Shown here: positions 17,713 through 26,962 of the stretch, piece after piece
Position numbering within the stretch: position 1 is the stretch's first letter
Layout: the number at the start of each line of letters is the position of its first letter
Origin: JAVBMP01 sp031552195
Lineage (GTDB): Bacteria > Desulfobacterota > Desulfovibrionia > Desulfovibrionales > Desulfovibrionaceae
Assembly: GCA_031552195.1 (NCBI GenBank)
Contig: JAVBMT010000003.1
Span: forward strand, 1 to 64,000
DNA length: 64,000 bases
Reading direction: 5' to 3'
Notes under the pieces: generated by a model
The model's database searches: none
Told to the model about the DNA's origin: nothing
What the model saw: the letters and a program-made list of their open reading frames with translations, nothing else
Made by a program: the position numbers and the translations under genes

Positions 17713-17747
17713 AGAGCAGTTCAACTTTGAAAAAGTTGGACCGCTCT
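17713..17747. repeat. Short palindrome, AACTTTGAAAAAGTT core
   Basis: AGAGC and GCTCT ends enclose an inner dyad TCAACTTT-ga-AAAAGTTGG. It belongs to the same family as the palindrome at 13738-13764. Confidence 0.65.
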
Positions 17748-17825
17748 GCAAGGATTTGCCTTCAAACCCTTGCCGGGAGGTGGTTGTAGGCGGGTTTTGC
17801 CAGCCGTTAAGCAATCATCTCAAAG

Positions 17826-17922
17826 CGGAAAAGCCCTGAAGACACGCCGCGCTGCTCGCTTGCGGGCGTACGTTGACGCGACAGTCAGGGTACTTAAACT
17901 TTTTTAAAGTTACTCCGCCCTG
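17826..17922 (+). repeat. Partial repeat copy D with terminal palindrome
   Basis: The first part (about 17840-17880) matches the 3' third of repeat copy A (ACGCCGCGCTG, CGCTTGCGG). As in copy A, a palindrome follows directly: CAGGG at 17886 to CCCTG at 17922 around an AAACTTTTTTAAAGTT core. Confidence 0.6.
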
Positions 17923-17941
17923 CGCAGGGTTAGCATAAACA

Positions 17942-17980
17942 CCAAAGCGGGCGGCCTTTCCGTAATGGCCGCCCGCTTGG
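17942..17980. terminator. Bidirectional-type terminator
   Basis: The stem CCAAAGCGGGCGGCC / GGCCGCCCGCTTGG (one bulge) has a 10-nt loop and is followed by TTTTTT on the plus strand. It lies between the plus-strand 113-residue gene and the minus-strand wbpP gene, whose stop is 21 nt away, so it could serve both. Confidence 0.8.
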
Positions 17981-18000
17981 TTTTTTATGCTTTTGCGGAT

Positions 18001-19023
18001 TTACAGGTTTTCAGCATACCATTTTCCGCAAGATTTCAAGCCTTCGCGCACGTTATAGAGCGGGTTGTAGCCGAGCAGGGTGCGGGCCCGGCTGATGTCG
18101 GCCAAAGAGTGGCGCACATCTCCGGCGCGGAAATCGCGGTGCACCGGTTTGGCTTGCGCCGCTGCCGGGTTGTGTTTCAGCACCTCTTCGCGGATCAGGT
18201 CAAAAAGCTGGTTCAGGGAGATGCGTTCGCCCACCGCCACGTTGTACACCTTGTTCCAGGCCTCTTCATTCTGGGAGCAGGCCGCCAGCAGGTTGGCCTG
18301 AACGCAGTTTTCTATGAAGCAGAAGTCGCGCGAGGTTTCGCCGTCTCCGTTGATGTAGACGGTTTCATTGCGCAGAAGGGCGGAAAACCATTTGGGAATA
18401 ACGGCCGCATAGGCCCCTTCAGGATCCTGCCTCTGCCCGAAGATGTTGAAATAGCGCAGGCCTATGGCCCTGAAGCCGTAAGCTGAAGCGAACACGTCGC
18501 AGTAGAGTTCGTTTACATATTTGGTGACGGCATAGGGTGAAAGCGGTTTGCCGATGCGGTCTTCCTGCTTGGGCAGGGTAGGCTCGTCGCCATAGGTGGA
18601 GCTTGAGGCGGCATATACGAAACGCTTGATGCCTTCATCGCGCGCGGCCACCAGCATGTTTACAAACCCGTCAATGTTCACGGAGTTGCTCAGGATGGGA
18701 TCTTCAATAGAACGGGGAACCGAGCCGAGGGCGGCCTGATGCAGGACCATTTCAGCGCCGGAACAAGCCTTGCGGCAGGCGTCAAGGTCGCGTATGTCGC
18801 CCTTGATGAAGGTGAAGTTGCTCCAGGCTTGGCCGACGGCCTCCTTGACCATGTCAAGGTTGCGCTGGTGCCCGGTGGAAAAGTCATCCAGGCCACGCAC
18901 TTTCTGCCCGGCCTTAAGCAGGGTTTCCAGCAGGTTGCAGCCGATAAATCCGGCCACCCCGGTAATAACCCAGGTGTGCGGTGAAGCTTTGAGCTTGTCC
19001 AGAAGTTCCGGGTATGAAAGCAT
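18001..19023 (-). CDS. wbpP: UDP-N-acetylglucosamine 4-epimerase (WbpP family)
   Basis: This 340-residue short-chain dehydrogenase/reductase closely resembles WbpP-type epimerases, which interconvert UDP-GlcNAc and UDP-GalNAc (or their uronates) for surface polysaccharide. The NAD-binding motif TGVAGFIG is at residues 21-28. The substrate-site sequence LHQAALGSVPRSI, the catalytic S-S-S-T-Y-G and Y-A-V-T-K motifs and the C-terminal FRAGDVRHSLADIS are all present. ATG at 19023 was chosen: AAGGA lies 8 nt upstream, and the extra 42 residues of the longer frame resemble nothing. It follows the SNF2 gene on the same strand after 150 nt. Confidence 0.93.
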   Translation of the reverse strand: MLSYPELLDKLKASPHTWVITGVAGFIGCNLLETLLKAGQKVRGLDDFSTGHQRNLDMVKEAVGQAWSNFTFIKGDIRDLDACRKACSGAEMVLHQAALGSVPRSIEDPILSNSVNIDGFVNMLVAARDEGIKRFVYAASSSTYGDEPTLPKQEDRIGKPLSPYAVTKYVNELYCDVFASAYGFRAIGLRYFNIFGQRQDPEGAYAAVIPKWFSALLRNETVYINGDGETSRDFCFIENCVQANLLAACSQNEEAWNKVYNVAVGERISLNQLFDLIREEVLKHNPAAAQAKPVHRDFRAGDVRHSLADISRARTLLGYNPLYNVREGLKSCGKWYAENL

Positions 19024-19173
19024 ATTTTCAATCCTTATATTATGTTGCGGTTGCGTTGGTTGCGCCGCCCCCCAAGGGCCGGGTCGCGCGTTAAAGCCTT
19101 GGGTCCTGTCAGTGCAGCCCTGTCTATACGATAACGCTGGTTCAGGCAACTGTTTTTACTATAAAAAAAGCTA

Positions 19174-22100
19174 TCATACCTCGAAAAGCATTTCCAGGTC
19201 GTCTCTGGTCAAGCTCTTCCAGGCGTTTTGACCCGGTATGATAGATTCGGCCATGCCGCGTTTGCTTTCCTGCAATTGCAGTATTTTTTCTTCCACAGTG
19301 TTCTGGCAGATCAATTTATAGGAGAAAACCTGCCTGGTCTGCCCTATGCGGTGTGTGCGGTCCGTAGCCTGGCTTTCCATGGCCGGGTTCCACCACGGGT
19401 CATAGTGGATGACGTAATCCGCGCTGGTAAGGTTGATGCCGGTTCCGCCCGCTTTGAGCGAAATCAGGAAAATGGGAATGTCAGGCGAGTTGTTGAAACG
19501 GTCTACCTGTTCGAAACGGTCTTTGCTGGCGCCGTCCAGGTAAGTGAAGGGAATCTGGTTTATTTGCAGCCAGGAGCGGATTATCTTGAGCATTTGCACG
19601 AACTGCGAGAACACCAGCACCTTGTGGCCTTCGTCAACGATATCGACGATCATGTCTTTGAAGGCGTCAAATTTGCCCGAGGGCAGGTTGGTGGAAATTC
19701 CGGGCAGGTCAAGCTTCAGAAGACGGGGGTGACAGCAGATCTGGCGCAGCTTGAGCAACGCGTCGAGAATGGACATCTGGCTTTTGGCGATGCCTTTTTC
19801 GTCCACCGTGGCCATGATCTTTTCCTTGAGTTTTTTGGCCAGCATGGCGTAAAGCTCGGTCTGCTCATCCGTAAGGCCGCAATAGTAGACGTTCTCCACT
19901 TTGGGCGGCAGGTCTTTGGCAACCTCGGATTTGGTGCGGCGTAAAATGAAAGGCCGCACGCGGGTACGCAGAAAGTCGAGTGTTTCGTTGTCTCCGTCTT
20001 TGATCGGTTTGACCACGCCGCGCTGGAAGGCGTTTTGCGCTCCGAGAAAACCGGGCATGAGGAATTCGAAAAGCGACCAGAGCTCGAACAGGTTGTTTTC
20101 TATCGGGGTTCCGGAAAGGCAGAGGCGCATGCGCGCGTTAATGCGCCGCACAGAGGTGGCGGTGATGGTGCTGGGGTTTTTTATATTCTGGGCTTCATCC
20201 AGAATAATGCTGTTGAACTCGTATTTTTGCAGTTCTTCCAGGTCGCGCCGCAATAGGGCGTAAGTGGTCAGCACCAGGTCGGAATCCTGGATTTTTTTGA
20301 ACATGCCCTCGCGTTTGGTGCCGTAAATCGTCAAACGGCGCATTGAAGGCACGAATTTTTCCGCTTCGCGCTCCCAGTTCGGCAGCACGGAAGTGGGAAC
20401 GATTATCAGGTTGGGGCCAGTTTTGCCATGTTCGATCATGTGCTGCACGAATGAGAGGGTCTGCACGGTTTTGCCGAGGCCCATCTCGTCGGCCAGTATG
20501 CCGCCGAAACCGTATTCGCTGAGGAAGTTCAAATATGAAAGGCCCTGAACCTGATAGGGGCGCAGGTCGGCCTTCAGGCCGGCCGGGGGATTGATAGGAG
20601 TTATTTCCTTGAAATGGTGTATTTTTTCGCGCAGGGCGTTCCAGAAGGAATCCGTGCTGGCGTTGGGCATGTCGTCAAGCAGGCTGTCCAGAACCGGCGC
20701 CTCGAACTGCTTGAAATGATCCTTGGGCGGCTTGGTAGGGTCAAGGCCCAGTGCCTGCAGCTTATGCCCCATGCGTTCCAGCCAGCTTTCCGGCAGGCTG
20801 GTGTAAGAGCCGTCTTTAAGCTGGATATAGCGCTTGCCCTTTGTCCAGGCTTCCCAGATAGCCTCAAGAGGCACGCGTTGGCCTTCATACTGGATGTCTA
20901 TATCCAGGTTGAACCATTTTTCTTTTTCATCAGAGCTGACAGTGGCGGAAATAACCGGCTGGGCCAGGCGCACTTTATAGCGCGACAGGGTTTTTTCGCC
21001 GTAAACGCGGTATTCCTCAACCAACTTCGGGTATGCGTCAAGCAGGAAGTTGATGGCGTCTTCGGTTTCCAGAAACCACAGTTTCGTGCTGCGGGGCTGG
21101 AATTTCATAGAGCTTACAAGGTCTATGAGCGCCGCCTCGTTTTCCTGATGGCGTTTTATCAGATAGGTGTTCCCGCCGTAGGCGTAGCTGCCGGTCTGAA
21201 AATCGGGGTTGGGGCCCGGCAGGGTGAATTCGCCGTGAATGCTTTCGTATATGTTCTGGATGTGCAGGGTCAGCAAGCTGCCTTCTTCGTCCAGGAACAG
21301 TTTCGGGTTGTACGTGGCCGGCACGAAAACCGGTTCCATGCACTTCAGGAAGTCTTCCTGCCCGTAAAGGTCAGTGGCGGGAATTTGTGTCCATACCCGG
21401 TCAAGGAATTCCGAAAGGTCTTCCTGCGGAATGACCGGGTTCAGATGCACCAGGTCTTTTATCAGGGCGGCGTCAAGCGAGGTGTGCACAGGGTAGAACC
21501 CTTGCTGCCAGCACACCCAGAGCGGCATCTGGCCGTGAAAGGTGGTGTCTGTGCCGCTGACCGGAATAGGGGGGTTGCCTTCGCGGTGCAAGAGCACGCT
21601 GAAACTTAAGGACATGCTTTCGTCAAGTTGCGGGTGCAGTTTGAGATGCAAAGTGCGCTGGTCGACGCGGCAGGGTTTTTCCGTATCTTTCCAGAGCAGG
21701 AAATATTCCCGCCGTATGCTCCAGAAAAACCAGGTCATAAGGCCGTTCGGAATTTCCACCCGGTGGCCGTAATAGTCTATGGTCTGCCCGATCAGGCTCG
21801 CCAGGTGCGGCAGCTGAGGGGAGAGGTCACACCATGAAGGGTTGCTTATAATCTGCTCCAGCGTCACTTCGCTGTGCACCGAAGACAGGCCGGATTTATT
21901 CTGGCGGCCGCGGAAGAAGGCCACCTGCAAACGCCCGGGTTCAGGGTAAAAGCGGAAAATAAGGTAGTGGCGTCCGGCTTCCGGGTCCACGTCCGAAGAG
22001 AAGAAATAGCGGAACTGCTGCCGCCATTCCTGTTTGGGGCGCACGGCCAGGGCATCCGCTTCTCCGCCCTCCGCTTGCAGCGATGAGAGGTATTTTAGCG

Positions 22101-22386
22101 CCAGGGCGCCTACATGGCGGCAGGCGGAAAAAAATTCAGAACTGCAATTGCAGGAAAAATGAAAATGGTGGTCGTCTTCATCATAAGATAACGCCGGGCT
22201 GTAGCTTTGCAGATCTTCACCCTGCACCGAGGCGCTTATATGCCATATTCCGTCAGCATTTCTGGCTGTAATTTTCTGCACCGCGCCCGTATCCGCAAGA
22301 TAATGGGCGTCGTCCAGGATATACTCCGGAATGGAGTCGTTTATAAATTCGTCCAAGAGGTACTTGGCTTCTTCCGGGCTCTTCAT
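19174..22386 (-). CDS. SWIM zinc-finger SNF2-family helicase
   Basis: This 1070-residue protein combines an N-terminal SWIM-type zinc finger (Cys79, Cys81, Cys89, His91) with a bacterial SNF2/Rad54-like ATPase in its C-terminal half. Helicase motifs include DEMGLGKTVQT (motif I), DEAQNIKN (motif II), LSGTPIENN (III), KAGGTGINL (V) and DRTHRIGQ (VI). Such proteins translocate on double-stranded DNA and are linked to transcription recycling or repair, but the specific role here is unknown. ATG at 22386 follows GAGG by 6 nt and is preferred to a TTG at 22398. Length and motifs are intact. Confidence 0.93.
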   Translation of the reverse strand: MKSPEEAKYLLDEFINDSIPEYILDDAHYLADTGAVQKITARNADGIWHISASVQGEDLQSYSPALSYDEDDHHFHFSCNCSSEFFSACRHVGALALKYLSSLQAEGGEADALAVRPKQEWRQQFRYFFSSDVDPEAGRHYLIFRFYPEPGRLQVAFFRGRQNKSGLSSVHSEVTLEQIISNPSWCDLSPQLPHLASLIGQTIDYYGHRVEIPNGLMTWFFWSIRREYFLLWKDTEKPCRVDQRTLHLKLHPQLDESMSLSFSVLLHREGNPPIPVSGTDTTFHGQMPLWVCWQQGFYPVHTSLDAALIKDLVHLNPVIPQEDLSEFLDRVWTQIPATDLYGQEDFLKCMEPVFVPATYNPKLFLDEEGSLLTLHIQNIYESIHGEFTLPGPNPDFQTGSYAYGGNTYLIKRHQENEAALIDLVSSMKFQPRSTKLWFLETEDAINFLLDAYPKLVEEYRVYGEKTLSRYKVRLAQPVISATVSSDEKEKWFNLDIDIQYEGQRVPLEAIWEAWTKGKRYIQLKDGSYTSLPESWLERMGHKLQALGLDPTKPPKDHFKQFEAPVLDSLLDDMPNASTDSFWNALREKIHHFKEITPINPPAGLKADLRPYQVQGLSYLNFLSEYGFGGILADEMGLGKTVQTLSFVQHMIEHGKTGPNLIIVPTSVLPNWEREAEKFVPSMRRLTIYGTKREGMFKKIQDSDLVLTTYALLRRDLEELQKYEFNSIILDEAQNIKNPSTITATSVRRINARMRLCLSGTPIENNLFELWSLFEFLMPGFLGAQNAFQRGVVKPIKDGDNETLDFLRTRVRPFILRRTKSEVAKDLPPKVENVYYCGLTDEQTELYAMLAKKLKEKIMATVDEKGIAKSQMSILDALLKLRQICCHPRLLKLDLPGISTNLPSGKFDAFKDMIVDIVDEGHKVLVFSQFVQMLKIIRSWLQINQIPFTYLDGASKDRFEQVDRFNNSPDIPIFLISLKAGGTGINLTSADYVIHYDPWWNPAMESQATDRTHRIGQTRQVFSYKLICQNTVEEKILQLQESKRGMAESIIPGQNAWKSLTRDDLEMLFEV

Positions 22387-22685
22387 TAATATCCTCAATT
22401 CAAGCAGTTATGCGTCCGGCTTCTGAAACCGGCAGTTCGCCGCAGCGCCGGGCAACGGCTTTGCAAATGGAATAAACTCTGCTAACTCAGTGTCATTGAT
22501 AAGGTAGACCCAAATAATGCGTAATATAGCGTAAGATTAAATATCTTAGCATATTTGCGTTTATTCGGTCAATTGCAGAATTATAACAAGCGTTATAAAA
22601 ATGATGTCTATATAAAAATACGCATTAATTTAAGCTTGTTATAAAATATATTAAGCAGGTTGGCAAGGCCGCCCGGACGGATGCC
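22387..22685. promoter_or_regulatory. Divergent intergenic region, A+T-rich with inverted repeat
   Basis: This region separates the divergently transcribed SNF2 and solute-binding genes. Its right half is strongly A+T-rich. A perfect 11-bp inverted repeat, TTATAACAAGC (22581-22591) and GCTTGTTATAA (22634-22644), is separated by 42 bp and could be a paired operator or a transcript stem. No clear promoter can be chosen by eye. Confidence 0.5.
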
Positions 22686-24341
22686 GTGAAAACGAAAATA
22701 AGATGTTTTATAATTGTATTGTGCCTTACGTTTTGCCAGGCCGCGTCAGCCGGAAGCGCTCCGGACGGGCCGACGCCCGGAGACGCGCTGTTGCTGGGCG
22801 CTTTGTCCGAACCCACCAACCTTATTCCCTTCCTCGCGACTGACGCTTTTTCGCATCAGGTCAGCGACAATATTTTTCAGGGGCTGTTGCAATACGACAA
22901 AGACCTGCGCATAGCGCCCTGCATCGCCAAGTCTTTTGAAGTGCTCGACGGCGGGCTTAAGCTGCGCTTTGCCCTGCGTGAGGACATTTTTTGGGAAGAC
23001 GGCGAACCGCTCACCGTTGATGACGTGGAGTTTACCTACCGCCTGATCATAGACCCGGCCACCGGAAGCCCCTATTCCGGCGCCTTGAAAATGGTCAAGG
23101 AATTCCGCAAATTGGGAAAATACAGCTTCGAAGTGACTTATGACAAGCCCTTTGCCCGTTCCCTGATAAGCTGGATGACTGAAATAATGCCCAAACATTT
23201 GCTGGAGGGGCAGGATGTGCGCAATTCGCCATTCGGACGCAGGCCGACAGGCTGCGGGCCTTTCCGCCTGAAGGAGTGGAAACCGGGCAGCAGCGTCACC
23301 CTTGAAGCCAACAACGGCTATTTCGAGGGCCGTCCCTATCTTGACGGCCTTGTCTTTCAGGTTATTCCGGACTCCACCACCATGTTTATGGAATTGCGGG
23401 CCGGGGCCATTGACGCCATGGTGCTCAGCCCACAGCAGTATGTTTACAGCTTCAAGCGCGAGGAAGACATTTCGGAAGGCGGAAAAGGCCTTGCCGATTC
23501 AGGCTTGCCCGGGCGTTTCAACATCTATAAAGATTTCGGCTTCGCGTACACCTATATGGGATATAATCTGAAAAACCCGCTTTTTTCCGACGTGCGGGTG
23601 CGGCGGGCCTTTGCCATGGCCATAAACAAGGAAGACGTCGTCAAGGGGGCGCTCGCCGGGCAGGGGGTTCCGGTTATGGGGCCGTATTCGCCATCTTCCT
23701 GGGCCTATAACGACGAACTCGTCCCTTATCCGCACGACCCTGAAAAAGCCGCGGCCTTGCTGGCGGAATGCGGCTGGACGGCGAAAGGCTCTGATGGTAT
23801 CCTTCTGAAAGACGGCAAGCGTTTTTCTTTCACCTTGCTGGTAAATCAAGGTTCCGAGGTGCGCGAAAAAACCGCGATCATCATTCAGAGCCAGCTCCGG
23901 GCGATCGGAGTTGATGTCAGGTTGCGCGTGGTGGAATGGACGACCCTTGTGAACGAATTCATCAACAAGGGCCGTTTTGAGGCGCTTATCATGGGCTGGA
24001 CCATTCCGCCGGACCCTGACGGATATGACGTCTGGCATTCTTCCAGGGCGGTTCCGGGCGGACTGAATTTCGTAGGTTACGCCAACCCGGAAGTTGACGC
24101 CTTGCTCGAAGCCGGGCGTTCCACCCTCGACCAGGCCGCGCGCAAGGAAATTTACAAGCGTTTTCAAGCCATCCTGCACGAAGACCAACCCTATTGCTTT
24201 TTGTTCGTGCCCTATGAAATAACCGCCGTTGACAAGCGTTTTCAGGGCATAGTCCAAGCTCCGGCAGGCATCACTTACAACCTTGACCGCTGGTGGGTTC
24301 CGGCGGCCCGGCAACGTTACAAGGCGTTACTACAGCCATGA
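22686..24341 (+). CDS. Periplasmic peptide-type ABC solute-binding protein (family 5)
   Basis: This 551-residue protein has a signal peptide (residues 1-22, hydrophobic IIVLCLTFC core, cleavage after ASA) and the SBP_bac_5 fold. Diagnostic stretches include LGALSEPTNLIP, WEDGEPLTVDDVEFTY, GCGPFRLKEWKPG and DVRVRRAFAMAINKEDV. Such proteins deliver oligopeptides, dipeptides or nickel to ABC permeases; no permease or ATPase genes are adjacent, so the substrate is open. GTG at 22686 is the start that includes the whole signal peptide. Its stop overlaps the relA start (ATGA). Confidence 0.92.
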   Translation: MKTKIRCFIIVLCLTFCQAASAGSAPDGPTPGDALLLGALSEPTNLIPFLATDAFSHQVSDNIFQGLLQYDKDLRIAPCIAKSFEVLDGGLKLRFALREDIFWEDGEPLTVDDVEFTYRLIIDPATGSPYSGALKMVKEFRKLGKYSFEVTYDKPFARSLISWMTEIMPKHLLEGQDVRNSPFGRRPTGCGPFRLKEWKPGSSVTLEANNGYFEGRPYLDGLVFQVIPDSTTMFMELRAGAIDAMVLSPQQYVYSFKREEDISEGGKGLADSGLPGRFNIYKDFGFAYTYMGYNLKNPLFSDVRVRRAFAMAINKEDVVKGALAGQGVPVMGPYSPSSWAYNDELVPYPHDPEKAAALLAECGWTAKGSDGILLKDGKRFSFTLLVNQGSEVREKTAIIIQSQLRAIGVDVRLRVVEWTTLVNEFINKGRFEALIMGWTIPPDPDGYDVWHSSRAVPGGLNFVGYANPEVDALLEAGRSTLDQAARKEIYKRFQAILHEDQPYCFLFVPYEITAVDKRFQGIVQAPAGITYNLDRWWVPAARQRYKALLQP

Positions 24342-26500
24342 TCCGCATACAAGACATTCTTGACAAAATTCTCGCCTATAATCCGGACGCTGATCAGGAC
24401 GCCATACGCAAGGCCTATGTCTATGCCGCTTCAAAACATGCCGGGCAAACGCGCCTTTCGGGCGAACCCTATCTTTCTCACCCTCTGGCCGTGGCCGACA
24501 CCCTGGCCGGAATGCGCCTTGACGAATTCAGCATTATGGCCGGGTTGCTGCACGACACGGTTGAAGACACCCATGCCACCATTGAAGAAATTGACGAGGA
24601 ATTCGGCGAGGAAGTTGCTGACATCGTAGACGGCGTTACCAAGATCAGCCTGATGAACTTTGACAGCAAAGAGGCGCAGCAGGCGGAAAACATCCGCAAA
24701 ATGATGCTGGCCACCAACGAGGACATGCGCGTGCTCATCGTCAAGCTGGCCGACCGCCTGCACAATATGAGCACCATTGACTTCCAGGCCCCGGAAAAGC
24801 AGTTGCGCATCGCCACGGAAACCATGGATATTTACGCGCCGTTGGCCAACCGCATGGGGCTGCACCGCATCAAGCTCGATCTGGAGGACCTGAGCTTCCG
24901 CATACTCAAGCCGGAGGCGTACAACCAGATCAACGACTGGCTTGAAGAGCACCGTTCCGCCGACAACGCCTATATTGAGGAAGTGATAGATATTCTCAAT
25001 AAAATGCTGACGGACAACGAGATTGAAGGTTCCGTCAAGGGGCGCATCAAGCACACTTACAGCATTTACCGCAAAATGACGGCCCAGAACGTCACCATGG
25101 ACCAGATGCACGACATTATCGCGTTCCGCGTGCTGGTGCCTGAGGTTAAAGACTGTTACGCCGTGCTGGGGCTGGTGCACGCCGCCTGGAGGCCTGTGCC
25201 GGGGCGCTTTAAAGATTATATTTCCATGCCCAAGGGCAATATGTACCAAAGTTTGCACACCACGGTAACCGGGCCGCGCGGCGAACGCATGGAAGTGCAG
25301 ATGCGCACTCATGAAATGGATAACCTTGCTGAAAACGGCATGGCTTCGCACTGGCTGTATAAAGAAGGCAAACGCGTTCGCACCAAGGACGTGCGCGCCT
25401 TTGACTGGCTGCGCGAGATGCTGGACTGGCAAAAGCACGAGACCGATTCGCGCGAGTTTTTGCGTTCCCTGCGTTTTGACCTGTTCAAAGACGAAATTTT
25501 TGTTTTCACGCCCAAAGGGGCGGTGCTGGAGCTGCCGGAAAACGCGACGCCGGTGGACTTCGCCTACCAGATTCATACCAAGGTGGGAGATCACTGTACG
25601 GGGGCGAAGGTAAACGGCCGCCTCGTTCCCCTGAACACTCCGCTCAAGAGCGGCGATCTTGTGGAAATAATCTCCGACCAAAGCCGCAACCCCAGCCGCG
25701 ACTGGCTTAAATTCGTCAAAACCGCCAAGGCCCGCACGCGCATCCAGCAATATATACGCACTGAGGAACGCGCCCGCAGCATAGACCTGGGCAAGGAAAT
25801 ACTGGAAAAACAGGGACGGCGTCACGGAATCAACGCCTTGAAAACCTTGAAAGAAATAGATTTGAGCGCGGTGCTGGAGGAGTTCAAGCTGCGCAGCCAG
25901 GATGATTTGCTCTCCGCTATCGGCTACGGGCGCATCACCCCCATCCGCCTGTTCAAGGCCTTGCAGCCGAAAGAGCAACCTCCGGCGGCTTTGGCCGGGG
26001 CGGTTGAAATAGCCAGTTCCGACGCCAAGCCGGAACGCAAGGCCTCGGTAAGCATTGCCGGGGTTAACGACATGCTCATGCGCTTCGCCAAATGCTGCAA
26101 CCCCGTTCCCGGCGACCCCATTGTGGGCTACAGCAGCCACGGGCGCGGGCTTATCGTGCATACGGTGGACTGCCCCACGCTGAACAACGTGGAAATTGAC
26201 CGCCTCTTGCCGGTGTATTGGCCTGGCTCTGAAAATCAGGAGCAAAAGCCGTATCAGGCCAAGGTGCATGTCAGCGGCCGCAATATTCCCGGTTTCATCG
26301 GGCGCGTGACCTCCGCGATAGGGCAGGAGGGCGTGAACATTTTTTCCGGCAGCATACGCTCCACGGTTGACAACCGCACGGAACTGGATCTTGTTATGGA
26401 AGTGCGCGACCGTATCCAGCTTGAGCAGGTTATGGAGAAAATGCGCAAGCTCCCGGACACCCTTGACGTTACCCGCTATGTCGGGCCTGAGCAAAAATAG
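24338..26500 (+). CDS. relA: Bifunctional (p)ppGpp synthetase/hydrolase (RSH)
   Basis: This 720-residue Rel/Spo homologue has an N-terminal HD hydrolase domain (HDTVED from His72), a synthetase domain with RFKD at residues 290-293 and MYQSLHTTV, a TGS domain (EIFVFTPKGAVLELP) and a C-terminal ACT domain. An intact HD centre together with the RxKD form of the synthetase loop is the pattern of bifunctional, Mn-type enzymes rather than synthetase-only RelA. ATG at 24338 overlaps the preceding stop by 4 nt; upstream in-frame codons only extend into the SBP gene. It probably controls the stringent response for the cell. Confidence 0.95.
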   Translation: MIRIQDILDKILAYNPDADQDAIRKAYVYAASKHAGQTRLSGEPYLSHPLAVADTLAGMRLDEFSIMAGLLHDTVEDTHATIEEIDEEFGEEVADIVDGVTKISLMNFDSKEAQQAENIRKMMLATNEDMRVLIVKLADRLHNMSTIDFQAPEKQLRIATETMDIYAPLANRMGLHRIKLDLEDLSFRILKPEAYNQINDWLEEHRSADNAYIEEVIDILNKMLTDNEIEGSVKGRIKHTYSIYRKMTAQNVTMDQMHDIIAFRVLVPEVKDCYAVLGLVHAAWRPVPGRFKDYISMPKGNMYQSLHTTVTGPRGERMEVQMRTHEMDNLAENGMASHWLYKEGKRVRTKDVRAFDWLREMLDWQKHETDSREFLRSLRFDLFKDEIFVFTPKGAVLELPENATPVDFAYQIHTKVGDHCTGAKVNGRLVPLNTPLKSGDLVEIISDQSRNPSRDWLKFVKTAKARTRIQQYIRTEERARSIDLGKEILEKQGRRHGINALKTLKEIDLSAVLEEFKLRSQDDLLSAIGYGRITPIRLFKALQPKEQPPAALAGAVEIASSDAKPERKASVSIAGVNDMLMRFAKCCNPVPGDPIVGYSSHGRGLIVHTVDCPTLNNVEIDRLLPVYWPGSENQEQKPYQAKVHVSGRNIPGFIGRVTSAIGQEGVNIFSGSIRSTVDNRTELDLVMEVRDRIQLEQVMEKMRKLPDTLDVTRYVGPEQK

Positions 26501-26565
26501 GCCGGGGCTTGGGCCTCAGCTTTGAATCGCAGCACGGCGCGCCATGTTGCGGAACGAGGAACACC

Positions 26566-26865
26566 ATGCCGGAAAAAGAAGAGATGCATCATGAACGCTG
26601 CGGCGCTTTGCTGCGCGAATGTCACCGCTTTCCCGGTCCGTATGCCTTCAAGGTGATAGGACTGAATGCGCCGGACTGGGAAAATGATGCCGTTTGCGCC
26701 TTGCGTTCCGCGCTTGGCGCGGTGGATATCGAGTGCGCCAGGCGCGAAACCGGAAGCGGAACCTATATTTCGCTGACCCTCAGCGCGCATGTGCGCGAGG
26801 CGGAAGACGTTATGGCGGCTTATGCGGTCCTGCGGGCGTTGCCCGGCCTTAAGATGCTGTTATGA
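26566..26865 (+). CDS. ybeD: YbeD/DUF493 family protein
   Basis: This 99-residue protein matches the DUF493 (YbeD, UPF0250) family: FPGPYAFKVIGLNAP near the N-terminus, a short ferredoxin-like alpha/beta layout with TGSGTYISLTLSAHV, and the closing LPGLKMLL. The molecular role of the family is unsettled; its fold resembles ACT-type regulatory domains. AGGA lies 5 nt before ATG 26566, which fixes the start. It follows the RSH gene by 65 nt. Confidence 0.85.
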   Translation: MPEKEEMHHERCGALLRECHRFPGPYAFKVIGLNAPDWENDAVCALRSALGAVDIECARRETGSGTYISLTLSAHVREAEDVMAAYAVLRALPGLKMLL

Positions 26866-26962
26866 AACGCCCTTGGCTCGCGCCGTTTTCAGCTTTAGCG
26901 CACAGCATTGATTCATTGCCGTAAACAAGCAAGGTCGATTTGATCTTTTTCAAGGAACAGGC

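Larger units (their letters stand above)
17552..18000. other. Intergenic repeat cluster between convergent genes
   Basis: This 449-bp non-coding stretch contains reverse repeat copy B (about 17580-17707), palindrome 17713-17747, a forward partial copy D (about 17826-17880), palindrome 17886-17922 and a terminator at 17942-17980. The adjoining genes converge on it. Confidence 0.7.

Noticed and set aside
24431..26494. A 687-codon minus-strand open frame
   Set aside because: It is antisense to the RSH gene, which has intact HD, synthetase, TGS and ACT domains. The antisense product has no recognisable domain.
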